11,052 bases of DNA from positions 1 to 11,052 of the forward strand of contig CAMLKX010000043.1 in assembly GCA_946480515.1 (NCBI GenBank), in the 5' to 3' direction. Source of the DNA: an uncultured Sphingomonadaceae bacterium. Lineage in GTDB: Bacteria > Pseudomonadota > Alphaproteobacteria > Sphingomonadales > Sphingomonadaceae. The notes beneath the pieces were generated by a model that saw nothing but the letters and a program-made list of their open reading frames with translations, was not told the origin of the DNA and ran no database searches. Shown piece by piece: positions 1 through 7,069 of this stretch; position 1 is the stretch's first letter, and each line of letters starts with the position of its first letter. The translations under genes and the position numbers were made by a program.

Positions 1-1446
1 GGACGGAATCTGCTTGGCTTCAAGGGAGCCTATTTCAGCGATTATGGGGGAGTAACCAACCTCAGGGAGCACCATCAGGTCGCGGCCAATGATGACGAGG
101 CGGCGGTCATGGCCCTCAAGGCGGGCATCGATGCCGAACTTCCCGAAGGCCAGGCTTACGCAAAGCTGCCCGACCTTGTCCGCTCGGGCCGCGTTCCCCA
201 GGCGTTGGTCGACCAAGCTGTGTCCCGAATCCTTGCCCTGAAGTTCGAAGCGGGACTGTTCGAGAACCCCTACACAGACAAGGCGCTCGCGCTGCGTCAG
301 GTTAACCCGCCCAGCAGCATCGCATTGGCGCGAAAGGTGGCGCAGAAGTCGATCGTCCTGCTCAAGAACGACGGCATCCTGCCGCTCGCACCTAATGCCA
401 AGCGCCGCCTCGCCATCATCGGGCCCAACTCCGCCGAGCCGTTGTTCGGCGGCTACTCCGCGGTCAACAGCAAGGCGGTTGGCGTTCTCGCCGGAGTCAG
501 GGCGGCGGCCGGCCCGAACCTGACCATCGAACATGCGGACGGGGTGCGCATCATCAAGCCGGATCCTACCGGCCAGCACCTTCCGGCGCGGCCTGCCCGC
601 TACGAAACCGCGGAAGAAAACAACCGGCTCCTGGCCGAAGCGGTCAAGGTCGCGGAGCGATCGGACGTGATCCTCCTTGTCGTCGGCGATGTTCCCGAGA
701 TCACACGCGAGACGATCTCCTTCATCTCGCCGGGAGATCGCAACAGCCTTGGACTGTTCGGGGATCAGGATCGGCTGGTCGAAGCCATGATCGCGACCGG
801 CAAGCCGATCATTGCGCTGCTGATCAACGGGCGTCCGCTTGCGGTCACTCGGCTCGCGGAAAAGGCGAATGCGTTGGTTGAAGGCTGGTACCTTGGGCAG
901 GAAGGCGGCAATGCCTTTGCCGATGTGCTGTTCGGCGCGGTCAATCCGGGCGGCAAGCTCACGGTGACCTTCCCGCGCACTGTGGGCGATTTGCCGCTTT
1001 ATTATAATCCGCATCCGTCCGCGAAGGTTCGCAAGCGCTACGTCGAGGGCAAGCCCGACCCGCTGTTCCCGTTCGGCTATGGTCTCAGCTACACGACGTT
1101 CGATATTTCTGCCCCGCGGCTGCCCAAGCCGACCGTCTCCGCATCCGAGCCGGTGCTCGTGGAGGTCGACGTCACGAACAGTGGCAAGCGTGCCGGCGAC
1201 GAGGTGGTCCAGTTGTACATCCGCGACGATGTGAGCTCCGTGCCGCGGCCGGTGCTGGAGCTGAAAGGCTTCCAGCGGGTCACCCTGAAACCGGGGGAGA
1301 AAAGGACCGTTCGGTTCACGCTCGCCCCCGATGCTCTGGCGTTCTGGGACATCGATATGAAGCGGGTCGTCGAGCCTGGAACCTTCACCATTTCCGCCGG
1401 CCCGAGCTCGGCCACGCTAAAATCGGCGAAATTGATCGTGACTTAG
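1..1446 (+). CDS. GH3 beta-glycosidase, beta-xylosidase-like, 5' end cut by window edge
   Basis: The frame is open from base 1, so the start codon and most of the N-terminal TIM-barrel domain lie outside; 481 codons remain. Glycoside hydrolase family 3 retaining enzymes remove terminal beta-linked sugars. The window begins just before the catalytic nucleophile motif FSDYGG, with the Asp codon at 40-42. The second GH3 domain follows, with the usual SIVLLKND linker motif near 349-372. A TRET segment with Glu at 709-711 and a following GDRNSL fit the acid/base region of bacterial GH3 beta-xylosidases. A C-terminal fibronectin III-like domain covers about 1144-1420 and ends with the protein. Family knowledge suggests beta-xylosidase or beta-glucosidase activity on plant oligosaccharides; the exact sugar cannot be read. 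A signal peptide, if any, is upstream of the window. It is a different subfamily from the second GH3 downstream, so it is not a recent tandem duplicate. Confidence 0.92.
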   Translation, partial: GRNLLGFKGAYFSDYGGVTNLREHHQVAANDDEAAVMALKAGIDAELPEGQAYAKLPDLVRSGRVPQALVDQAVSRILALKFEAGLFENPYTDKALALRQVNPPSSIALARKVAQKSIVLLKNDGILPLAPNAKRRLAIIGPNSAEPLFGGYSAVNSKAVGVLAGVRAAAGPNLTIEHADGVRIIKPDPTGQHLPARPARYETAEENNRLLAEAVKVAERSDVILLVVGDVPEITRETISFISPGDRNSLGLFGDQDRLVEAMIATGKPIIALLINGRPLAVTRLAEKANALVEGWYLGQEGGNAFADVLFGAVNPGGKLTVTFPRTVGDLPLYYNPHPSAKVRKRYVEGKPDPLFPFGYGLSYTTFDISAPRLPKPTVSASEPVLVEVDVTNSGKRAGDEVVQLYIRDDVSSVPRPVLELKGFQRVTLKPGEKRTVRFTLAPDALAFWDIDMKRVVEPGTFTISAGPSSATLKSAKLIVT

Positions 1447-1463
1447 GGGTGGTTCGCCGGATA

Positions 1464-1485
1464 GCGGTCGACCCGCGTGTTTTTT
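1464..1485 (+). terminator. weak hairpin plus T-run after the first GH3 gene
   Basis: GCGG (1464-1467) and CCGC (1473-1476) form a 4-bp GC stem around the loop TCGAC, followed by GTG and a run of six T (1480-1485). This has the layout of an intrinsic terminator, but the stem is short and not flush with the T-run. It may reduce read-through into the flavoprotein gene or mean nothing. Confidence 0.3.
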
Positions 1486-1491
1486 CGACTC

Positions 1492-1497
1492 AAGGAG
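1492..1497 (+). promoter_or_regulatory. ribosome binding site supporting a GTG start
   Basis: A consensus AAGGAG lies 7 bases before the GTG at 1505. It decides the start of the flavoprotein gene, which lacks an ATG near its N-terminus. Confidence 0.75.
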
Positions 1498-1504
1498 CAG
1501 CCCG

Positions 1505-3007
1505 GTGACTCACATCTCATTGCATCGTCCCTATCCCGCGAGTGCGGTCAAAAACTGGGACTTTGAAACCGATGTGGCGATCGTAGGGTTCGGCGCCGCG
1601 GGAGCCTGCGCCGCGATCGAAGCGGCCTCCGCGGGCGCGCGCGTCATGCTGTTCGAGCGCGGTTCCGGCAGCGGCGGCGCCTCGGCCCTGTCCGGGGGCG
1701 AGATTTACATCGGCGGCGGTGGCGGCACCGATGCGCAGCGTGCGGCCGGGTTCGAGGACAGGACGGAAGATTTCGCCGCCTATCTGAAGGCTGCTGGCGG
1801 ACCCTTTGCGGATGAGGCCAAGTGCGAATTGTACGCTCGCGAGGCGCTGGGCCATTATGAGTGGCTCAAAGCCCAGGGTGTTCCCTACCGCGGCAATTAT
1901 TTGCCCGGAAAACATATCGAGCCGACCGACGATTCCACGCTCATGTGGTCGGGGAGCGAGGCGGCCTATCCGTTCTGCGAAATTGCCCGTCCGGCGCCTC
2001 GCGGCCATGTTATTGCCCATGTCGGATGGGGGGGAGGCCGCCCGCTGATCGACATCCTGGAACGCCGCGCGCGTGATCTTGGGGTTGAGGTCGTGACCGA
2101 TGGCCGCGCGGTCGCGCTCGTGCAGGACGATGACAGGCGGGTGGTCGGACTGGTCGTGCGCATCGACAATGTGGACCGCTTCGTCAAAGCAACGAACGGA
2201 GTCGTGCTGTGCACCGGCGGCTTCGTGTTCAACGAGGATATGCGCCGCCGCTACTGCCCGGACACATTCAAGCTCAGCAACCCGATCGGCGACCAGGATG
2301 ATGGTTCGGGGATTGAGCTGGGCGTGGGTGCTGGCGCCGATGCCATCCACATGGAGCAGTTCTTCACCACCTGTCCGTGGACCATGCCCGAACCGCAGGC
2401 CTACGGCGTGTTTGTCAATCAGGCGGGCCAGCGCTTCATCAACGAGGACTGCTACCATGGACGGGTCAGTCGTGTGGCGGTCGACCAGCCCGGTGACCGC
2501 GTTTATCTGCTGCTCGATATGGCGCACTTCGATCAGCCGCTGGAAATGGCGGGGATCACGATTGCGGGGACCGGCGACACCTGGGAGGAAGTGGAGGCGG
2601 AACTGGAGATGGCGCCCGGCACATTGTCGGCGACCATGGCCTTCTACAACGCCCATGCGGCCGACGGGCGTGACCCGTTGTTCCACAAGAATCCGCCGAT
2701 CCTGACCCCGCTTGATCAAGGCCCGTTTGTCGCGCTCGAGCTGAATTTCCAGAACAGCTTTTTCAGCTTCTTCACTCTCGGCGGTCTGCGGACCTCTACC
2801 GATGGTGAAGTGCTCGACCGCACCGGTAAGGCGATCCCCGGCCTCTTCGCGGCGGGCCGCTGCACGTCCGGCCTGCCGGCATGGGGCCACGGCTATAGCT
2901 CTGGCATGAGCCTTGCCGATTGCACCTTCTTCGGGCGCCAGGCTGGGCGCAATGCGGGGGCGGGGCAGCGCATCGCGGCGCAAGTTGAAGGCCTGGCCAC
3001 AGCTTGA
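1505..3007 (+). CDS. FAD-dependent oxidoreductase, fumarate reductase/3-ketosteroid dehydrogenase superfamily
   Basis: A 500-residue FAD_binding_2 protein. The N-terminal dinucleotide fold shows GFGAAG at residues 28-33, an acidic residue at the end of beta-2 (FER, E51) and a Gly-rich SGGEIYIGGGGG stretch (63-74). The C-terminal FAD signature runs TLGGLRTSTDGEV to IPGLFAAGR (424-452), then a GYSSGMSLADCTFFGRQAGR tail (463-482). The capping region around FINEDCYHGR (311-320) could carry the acid/base chemistry. Enzymes of this group oxidise or reduce C-C bonds next to a carbonyl, as in 3-ketosteroid delta-dehydrogenases and fumarate or urocanate reductases; this short clade has no function I can name with certainty. 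No signal peptide or heme domain is seen, so it is probably cytoplasmic. It sits 58 bases after one GH3 gene and 19 before another, an unusual place that suggests action on an aglycone or an oxidised sugar, which is inference. Confidence 0.85.
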   Translation: MTHISLHRPYPASAVKNWDFETDVAIVGFGAAGACAAIEAASAGARVMLFERGSGSGGASALSGGEIYIGGGGGTDAQRAAGFEDRTEDFAAYLKAAGGPFADEAKCELYAREALGHYEWLKAQGVPYRGNYLPGKHIEPTDDSTLMWSGSEAAYPFCEIARPAPRGHVIAHVGWGGGRPLIDILERRARDLGVEVVTDGRAVALVQDDDRRVVGLVVRIDNVDRFVKATNGVVLCTGGFVFNEDMRRRYCPDTFKLSNPIGDQDDGSGIELGVGAGADAIHMEQFFTTCPWTMPEPQAYGVFVNQAGQRFINEDCYHGRVSRVAVDQPGDRVYLLLDMAHFDQPLEMAGITIAGTGDTWEEVEAELEMAPGTLSATMAFYNAHAADGRDPLFHKNPPILTPLDQGPFVALELNFQNSFFSFFTLGGLRTSTDGEVLDRTGKAIPGLFAAGRCTSGLPAWGHGYSSGMSLADCTFFGRQAGRNAGAGQRIAAQVEGLATA

Positions 3008-3026
3008 GTGAAGGGATCCGGGGCCG

Positions 3027-5309
3027 ATGACACGAGGTTTGGTTGACTCGGCCCACTGCGTTGCGGTGAGCCGCAGGTCGGTGCTGCTTGGCACGGCGAC
3101 GATTTACGCGTGGCAGGCAAGCGGCCTGCAGGCCGCGGTTCGCGCCGCATCCGCGACGCCGTCGCGGAGGCTCAAATCCCTGGTCGATCAAATGTCGATC
3201 GAGGAGAAGGCCGGACAGCTGACGCTGATGCCGACCCCGATGACATCGGCTGCCGCAGCCAAGATCAACCCGGCGGTTGCCGTGCGCAATGTTCAGAACA
3301 TGCTCGGCGATGCTCGCTCTGGCCGGCTCGGCGGCGTGTTCAACGGTTTCGGTCTGGAGGCGCAACGGACGTTGCAGCAAGCGGCGATGGAGTCGCGCCT
3401 GCGCATCCCGATGATATTCGCGGCCGACGTGATTCACGGTTATCGCACTGTCTTTCCGGTACCGCTCGCGGAAGCTGCCAGCTTCGATCCGGATCTCGCC
3501 GAGCGGACCGCTCGCGCCGCGACGCGTGAGATGACTTCAACCGGCATTGATTGGGTTTTCGCGCCGATGGTCGATGTCGGCCGTGATGCGCGGTGGGGAC
3601 GCACGGTCGAAGGCGCCGGAGAGGATGTCCTGCTGTCGAGCGACCTGGCGCGGGCGCGCACGCGTGGGTTCCAGGGCCGCAGCCTCGCCAATCCGGATTC
3701 CGTCGCTGCCTGCATGAAGCATTTCGCGGCCTATGGCGCGTCCGAAGCAGGGATCGATTACAATACGGCGGATATCTCGGAGCGCACTCTGCGCGAGGTC
3801 TATCTCCCGCCCTTTGCGGCGGCGATCGAGGCCGGCTGCGCGACCGCGATGGCCTCGTTCCAGGACATTGCGGGTTTGCCATCCCACGGCGACCGCAGGC
3901 TGCTGACCGACATCCTGCGCGGGGAGATGGGCTTCAGGGGCCTGGTGGTCGGCGACTACAACGGCGATGTCGAACTGGTCGAGCGCGGGCTTGCTGCCGA
4001 TGCGCGGGAGGCCGCGAAATTGGCGATCATGGCCGGCGTCGACATGAGCATGGCCAGCGGCATCTACCGCGACCATTTGCCGTCGCTGGTCTCGGCCGGC
4101 GAGGTTCCGACAGCCCGGGTCGATGAGGCGGTTCTGCGCGTGCTCGCACTCAAGGAAAGCCTCGGCTTGTTCGACGATCCGTATCGGCGGCTCAAGCCGA
4201 CCGCGGCTCAGGCGCGGATGCGCACGCCGAGCGACATCGCTCTGGCGCGCGAGGCGGCGCAGCGCTCGATCGTCCTGCTGAAGAATGAGGGGGATCTTCT
4301 GCCGCTGCCGAGGAGTGGCAAGCGCATTGCGCTGATCGGTCCCTTCGCGCAGGGCAAGACCAATCTCAACGGGCCCTGGACCTTGTTCGCGGACAATTCG
4401 GAGGCCGTGGATCTTGCGACCGGTCTCCGAGCGGCAATGGCCAACCCGGCTGCGCTCACGGTGGTGCAGGGCAGTGACGTGACCGCCGCGGTCGACGGCG
4501 GGATCGAAGCCGCCGTCACTGCTGCCAGGCAGGCGGATGTCGTCATTCTGGCAGTTGGGGAGCGGGAAGCGATGTCGGGTGAAGGCGCGTCGCGCGATCT
4601 GATCGTGCTTCCGCCCGCGCAACAGGCGCTTGCTGACGCGGTGGCGGCGGTCGGAAAGCCGACGATTGTCGCGTTGCGCACCGGCCGGGCCTTGGCCCTG
4701 GAGGGAGCCGTCCTGCGAGCACCGGCGATCCTGGTCACCTGGTTCCTCGGATCGGAGACTGGCAATGCCTTTGCCGATATCCTGTTTGGATCGGTCAGCC
4801 CGTCCGGCCGGCTGCCTGTCAGCTTCCCGATCTCGGCCGGTCAGGTGCCATATTATTACGCGCGGCGCCGGCCAGGCAGGCCGAGGAACACCCGCTTCCA
4901 GAGTGTCCGGTCGGAGGCGCAGTTCCCGTTCGGACATGGGCTGACTTACGGCAAGATGGTCTATTCCGACCTGTCGCTGTCGACCCCGACCCTGGCCCGG
5001 CAAGGCCGTCTGAATGTGCGGGTCAAGGTGACGAACCAGGGCAAGCGCCCGGCGCGGGAGCTGGTCCAGCTTTATGTGCAGGACGTCGCCGCCAGCGTGA
5101 CCCAGCCGATCCGTGAGCTCAAGGCCTACAAGCATGTCGAGCTTGCACCGGGTCAATCGAAGGTCGTCGACCTGCCGCTCGCCGCGACTGAACTGGCGTT
5201 CCTCGACCGGGACATGAAATGGCGGCCAGGAGAGGGACGCTTCAAGATCTGGGTGGCGCCGTCTGCCGAGACGGAAGGGCTCACGGCCACATTCGACGCC
5301 GTCGCCTGA
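3027..5309 (+). CDS. GH3 beta-glucosidase-like glycosidase with Tat signal, complete
   Basis: A 760-residue protein, normal length for BglX-type GH3 enzymes. The N-terminus has a twin-arginine motif SRRSVLL (R16, R17), a hydrophobic stretch and a likely AxA cleavage site after A43, so export folded to the periplasm is expected. The TIM barrel (about 48-385) carries GRDARWGR (185-192), the substrate-binding KHFAAYG (231-237) and the nucleophile Asp310 in VVGDYNG. The second domain (about 410-600) has SIVLLKNEG and SGEGASRDL with Glu519 as probable acid/base, as in BglX-type enzymes. A fibronectin III-like domain fills about 660-745. Start choice: ATG at 3027 has AAGGGA at 3011-3016; a GTG at 3066 would give a shorter Tat peptide but has no ribosome site. 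Likely role is removal of terminal beta-glucosyl or related residues; the sugar is not determined. Confidence 0.93.
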   Translation: MTRGLVDSAHCVAVSRRSVLLGTATIYAWQASGLQAAVRAASATPSRRLKSLVDQMSIEEKAGQLTLMPTPMTSAAAAKINPAVAVRNVQNMLGDARSGRLGGVFNGFGLEAQRTLQQAAMESRLRIPMIFAADVIHGYRTVFPVPLAEAASFDPDLAERTARAATREMTSTGIDWVFAPMVDVGRDARWGRTVEGAGEDVLLSSDLARARTRGFQGRSLANPDSVAACMKHFAAYGASEAGIDYNTADISERTLREVYLPPFAAAIEAGCATAMASFQDIAGLPSHGDRRLLTDILRGEMGFRGLVVGDYNGDVELVERGLAADAREAAKLAIMAGVDMSMASGIYRDHLPSLVSAGEVPTARVDEAVLRVLALKESLGLFDDPYRRLKPTAAQARMRTPSDIALAREAAQRSIVLLKNEGDLLPLPRSGKRIALIGPFAQGKTNLNGPWTLFADNSEAVDLATGLRAAMANPAALTVVQGSDVTAAVDGGIEAAVTAARQADVVILAVGEREAMSGEGASRDLIVLPPAQQALADAVAAVGKPTIVALRTGRALALEGAVLRAPAILVTWFLGSETGNAFADILFGSVSPSGRLPVSFPISAGQVPYYYARRRPGRPRNTRFQSVRSEAQFPFGHGLTYGKMVYSDLSLSTPTLARQGRLNVRVKVTNQGKRPARELVQLYVQDVAASVTQPIRELKAYKHVELAPGQSKVVDLPLAATELAFLDRDMKWRPGEGRFKIWVAPSAETEGLTATFDAVA

Positions 5310-5334
5310 CAAGCCACCAGAAGCAGGATTTTCC

Positions 5335-6024
5335 GTGGAGAAAGAGACAGGGCGCAATCTTACCGACGGGCTTCGCGATGTCCTCGGCACCGCGATCGTC
5401 GGCGGCGAATTCGCTGAGCGGCCCTTCCCAACCGAGGCCGAGCTGATCAAGGAGCATGGGGTCAGCCGGTCGGTCACGCGAGAGGCAGTGAAGATGCTCG
5501 CCGCGAAAGGCCTGGTCGGGGCAAGGCCGAAGCGTGGCACCTTCGTGCTGCCCGCTGAATCCTGGAGCTTGTTCGATCCCGAGGTGCTGCGCTGGTTGTT
5601 CGACTCACAGCCTTCGAAGGCACTGATCCGGCAATTCAATGAGTTGCGGATTGCAGTTGAGCCCCAGGCTGCTGCTCTCGCAGCTCGTCGGGCAACGTCG
5701 GATCAGATCGAATCCATCGACAAGAGTCTGGCTCGGATGAAGGCGGCGCAGGACTGGCATGACGATCCGCTGGATTCGGACATTGCGTTCCACGTGGCCA
5801 TTCTGAGGGCGTCCAATAATCCGTTTTTCGTGCAATTCCGGGAGATGATCGCCATGGGGCTGCGGACCTCGATCGGATTTACCAATCGGCTTGCTGGCCA
5901 TCCCGGCAATGTTGCTGAGCATGAGGATGTCCGGGACGCGATCGCGGCCAAAGACGCGGATCGGGCGCATTCGGCAATGACCAAGCTGCTTGGCAATGTT
6001 CTGGAGCTGATCAATCATGGATAA
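5335..6024 (+). CDS. GntR family transcriptional regulator, FadR subfamily with FCD domain
   Basis: A 229-residue regulator. The GTG start at 5335 has AGGA at 5325-5328. The winged helix-turn-helix spans about residues 8-72, with PTEAELIKEHGVSRSVTREA as the recognition region and GTFVLP as the wing. The all-helical FCD effector domain (about 98-222) has the E-L-R motif (103-105), D149-x3-H153 and H196, expected metal ligands. The usual fourth ligand, a His three residues after the conserved Met (M215), is Leu218 here, so metal binding may be altered. FadR-type regulators in sugar-acid operons, such as DgoR for galactonate, usually repress and are released by a pathway intermediate. Its gene overlaps the sugar dehydrogenase gene by 8 bases, which supports control of this same pathway. 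A candidate site lies at 7010-7020. Confidence 0.92.
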   Translation: MEKETGRNLTDGLRDVLGTAIVGGEFAERPFPTEAELIKEHGVSRSVTREAVKMLAAKGLVGARPKRGTFVLPAESWSLFDPEVLRWLFDSQPSKALIRQFNELRIAVEPQAAALAARRATSDQIESIDKSLARMKAAQDWHDDPLDSDIAFHVAILRASNNPFFVQFREMIAMGLRTSIGFTNRLAGHPGNVAEHEDVRDAIAAKDADRAHSAMTKLLGNVLELINHG

Positions 6025-6961
6025 CAGGAATCACGCAGCAATTCCGATTGCGATTGTCGGCGTTGGCAAGATCGCGGCCGATCAGCACATCCCGACCATT
6101 GCCGCCCATCCCCGGTTCAGCCTTGCCGGTGCCGTTTCCCGCCGCAGCCTCGACATGGATGTGCCGGTGCGTGGCAGCCTGGCGGCGCTCAAGGAGGCGG
6201 TGCCGGAGCTCGCTGCGGTGGCTGTGTGCACGCCGCCGGTTGGCCGGTTGGCGCTCATCCGCGAAGCCTTCGCACTTGGTCTCGATGTTCTGCTGGAAAA
6301 ACCTCCCGCGAGGACGCTTGCCGAGGCAGAAGTGTTCGCGGGCGAAGCAGACCGGGCTGAGCAGGTGTTGTTCCAAAGCTGGCATTCCAGATTCGCCGCC
6401 GCGGTGGAGCCGGCGCGAGCATGGCTAGCCAACCGTTCGATCCTGGCGACCGAGGTGCGCTGGCTCGAAGACGTTCGGGTGTGGCATCCGGGGCAGGAGT
6501 GGATTTGGGACCCTGGGATCGGCGTATTCGATCCCGGCATCAACGCCCTGTCGATCTTGACCACGATCTTCCCAGCCGAGTTGCAGGTTCGGGACAGCAT
6601 TCTGACCTTTCCGGCCAATCGGCTGGCCCCGATCGGCGCCGAGCTGACGCTGGAGAGCCTCGCCAATCACACGGTCGACGTCCTCTTCTCGTTCGATCAG
6701 CGCGGTCGTCCAACTTGGACGATCACGATCGACACGGATGGCGGGAAGCTGCAGCTCAGCGATGGTGGAGCAAGATGGTCGATCGACGGGGTCGAACAAT
6801 CGATTGCCGATCGCCCCGAATATACGCAGCTTTACGATCGCTTTGCCGAGCTGATCGACCAGCGGGAGTGCGATATCGATCTGCGCCCCTTCCGGCTGGT
6901 TGCGGATGCCTTCCTTGCGGCCGAGCGGCGTTCGACCGCGGCGTTCGACTGGAACAGCTAG
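6017..6961 (+). CDS. Gfo/Idh/MocA sugar dehydrogenase, L-arabinose/D-galactose 1-dehydrogenase type
   Basis: A 314-residue NAD(P)-dependent oxidoreductase that probably oxidises an aldose at C1 to its lactone in the cytoplasm. The N-terminal Rossmann motif is GVGKIAADQH (15-24). EKPP (94-97) gives catalytic Lys95, and WHSR (122-125) plus EDVRVWHPGQEWIWDPG (151-167) closely resemble Azospirillum L-arabinose 1-dehydrogenase as I recall it. FDPGIN (171-176) supplies Asp172 and Asn176, matching its reported catalytic Asp and Asn. Ser41-Arg42 after the second strand resembles the residues that hold the NADP phosphate, so NADP+ use is plausible. These enzymes accept L-arabinose, D-galactose and often D-fucose, which share stereochemistry at the positions read. 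The ATG lies inside the end of the regulator gene, so translation is probably coupled. Family assignment is strong; the exact sugar is inferred. Confidence 0.88.
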   Translation: MDNRNHAAIPIAIVGVGKIAADQHIPTIAAHPRFSLAGAVSRRSLDMDVPVRGSLAALKEAVPELAAVAVCTPPVGRLALIREAFALGLDVLLEKPPARTLAEAEVFAGEADRAEQVLFQSWHSRFAAAVEPARAWLANRSILATEVRWLEDVRVWHPGQEWIWDPGIGVFDPGINALSILTTIFPAELQVRDSILTFPANRLAPIGAELTLESLANHTVDVLFSFDQRGRPTWTITIDTDGGKLQLSDGGARWSIDGVEQSIADRPEYTQLYDRFAELIDQRECDIDLRPFRLVADAFLAAERRSTAAFDWNS

Positions 6962-6988
6962 CCACGCCTTTCCCACAAGGCTGAATTT

Positions 6989-7021
6989 TTGCTGAGCTAG
7001 ACCTTCCTTTTGTCATATAAA
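6989..7021 (+). promoter_or_regulatory. candidate promoter for the dehydratase-lactonase-symporter genes
   Basis: The 108-base gap before the dehydratase is the longest in the window and is locally AT-rich. TTGCTG (6989-6994) could be a -35 element, and CATATA or TATAAA (7014-7021) a -10 element. The spacing is 19-21 bases, longer than ideal, so this is a weak prediction. Confidence 0.35.
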
Positions 7022-7024
7022 TGA
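7010..7024 (+). promoter_or_regulatory. candidate FadR/GntR-type operator
   Basis: TTGTCATATAA (7010-7020) fits the FadR-subfamily pattern TNGTNNNACNA with one mismatch. It overlaps a short inverted repeat, TCAT-ATAA-ATGA (7013-7024). It covers the proposed -10 region, where a repressor would act. The regulator at 5335-6024 is the obvious candidate to bind it. Confidence 0.35.
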
Positions 7025-7059
7025 ATATCGGAGAGAGGATCAGTCGCCTGCTGCGCATG

Positions 7060-7065
7060 AGAGGA
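7060..7065 (+). promoter_or_regulatory. ribosome binding site of the dehydratase gene
   Basis: AGAGGA stands 4 bases before the ATG at 7070 and favours this start over the adjoining in-frame TTG at 7067. Confidence 0.6.
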
Positions 7066-7069
7066 TTTG

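Noticed and set aside
3066..3068. Alternative GTG start for the second GH3, giving an N-terminus directly at the SRR motif
   Set aside because: It gives a tidy Tat peptide but lacks an upstream ribosome site, while ATG 3027 has AAGGGA in range. It remains possible.
1517..3094. A 525-codon minus-strand frame across the flavoprotein gene
   Set aside because: It mirrors a gene with clear FAD motifs and its translation is Arg/His/Ala-rich without known domains, so it is a shadow.
3537..5639. A 700-codon open frame on the minus strand across the second GH3 and the regulator
   Set aside because: It is antisense to two well-supported genes and its translation shows no recognisable family motif. 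Long antisense frames are common in GC-rich DNA with strong codon bias.
6956..7000. Direct repeats of AGCTAG and GCTGA in the gap before the dehydratase
   Set aside because: They are only 5-6 bases long and expected by chance at this length; no pattern of spacing suggests a binding array.
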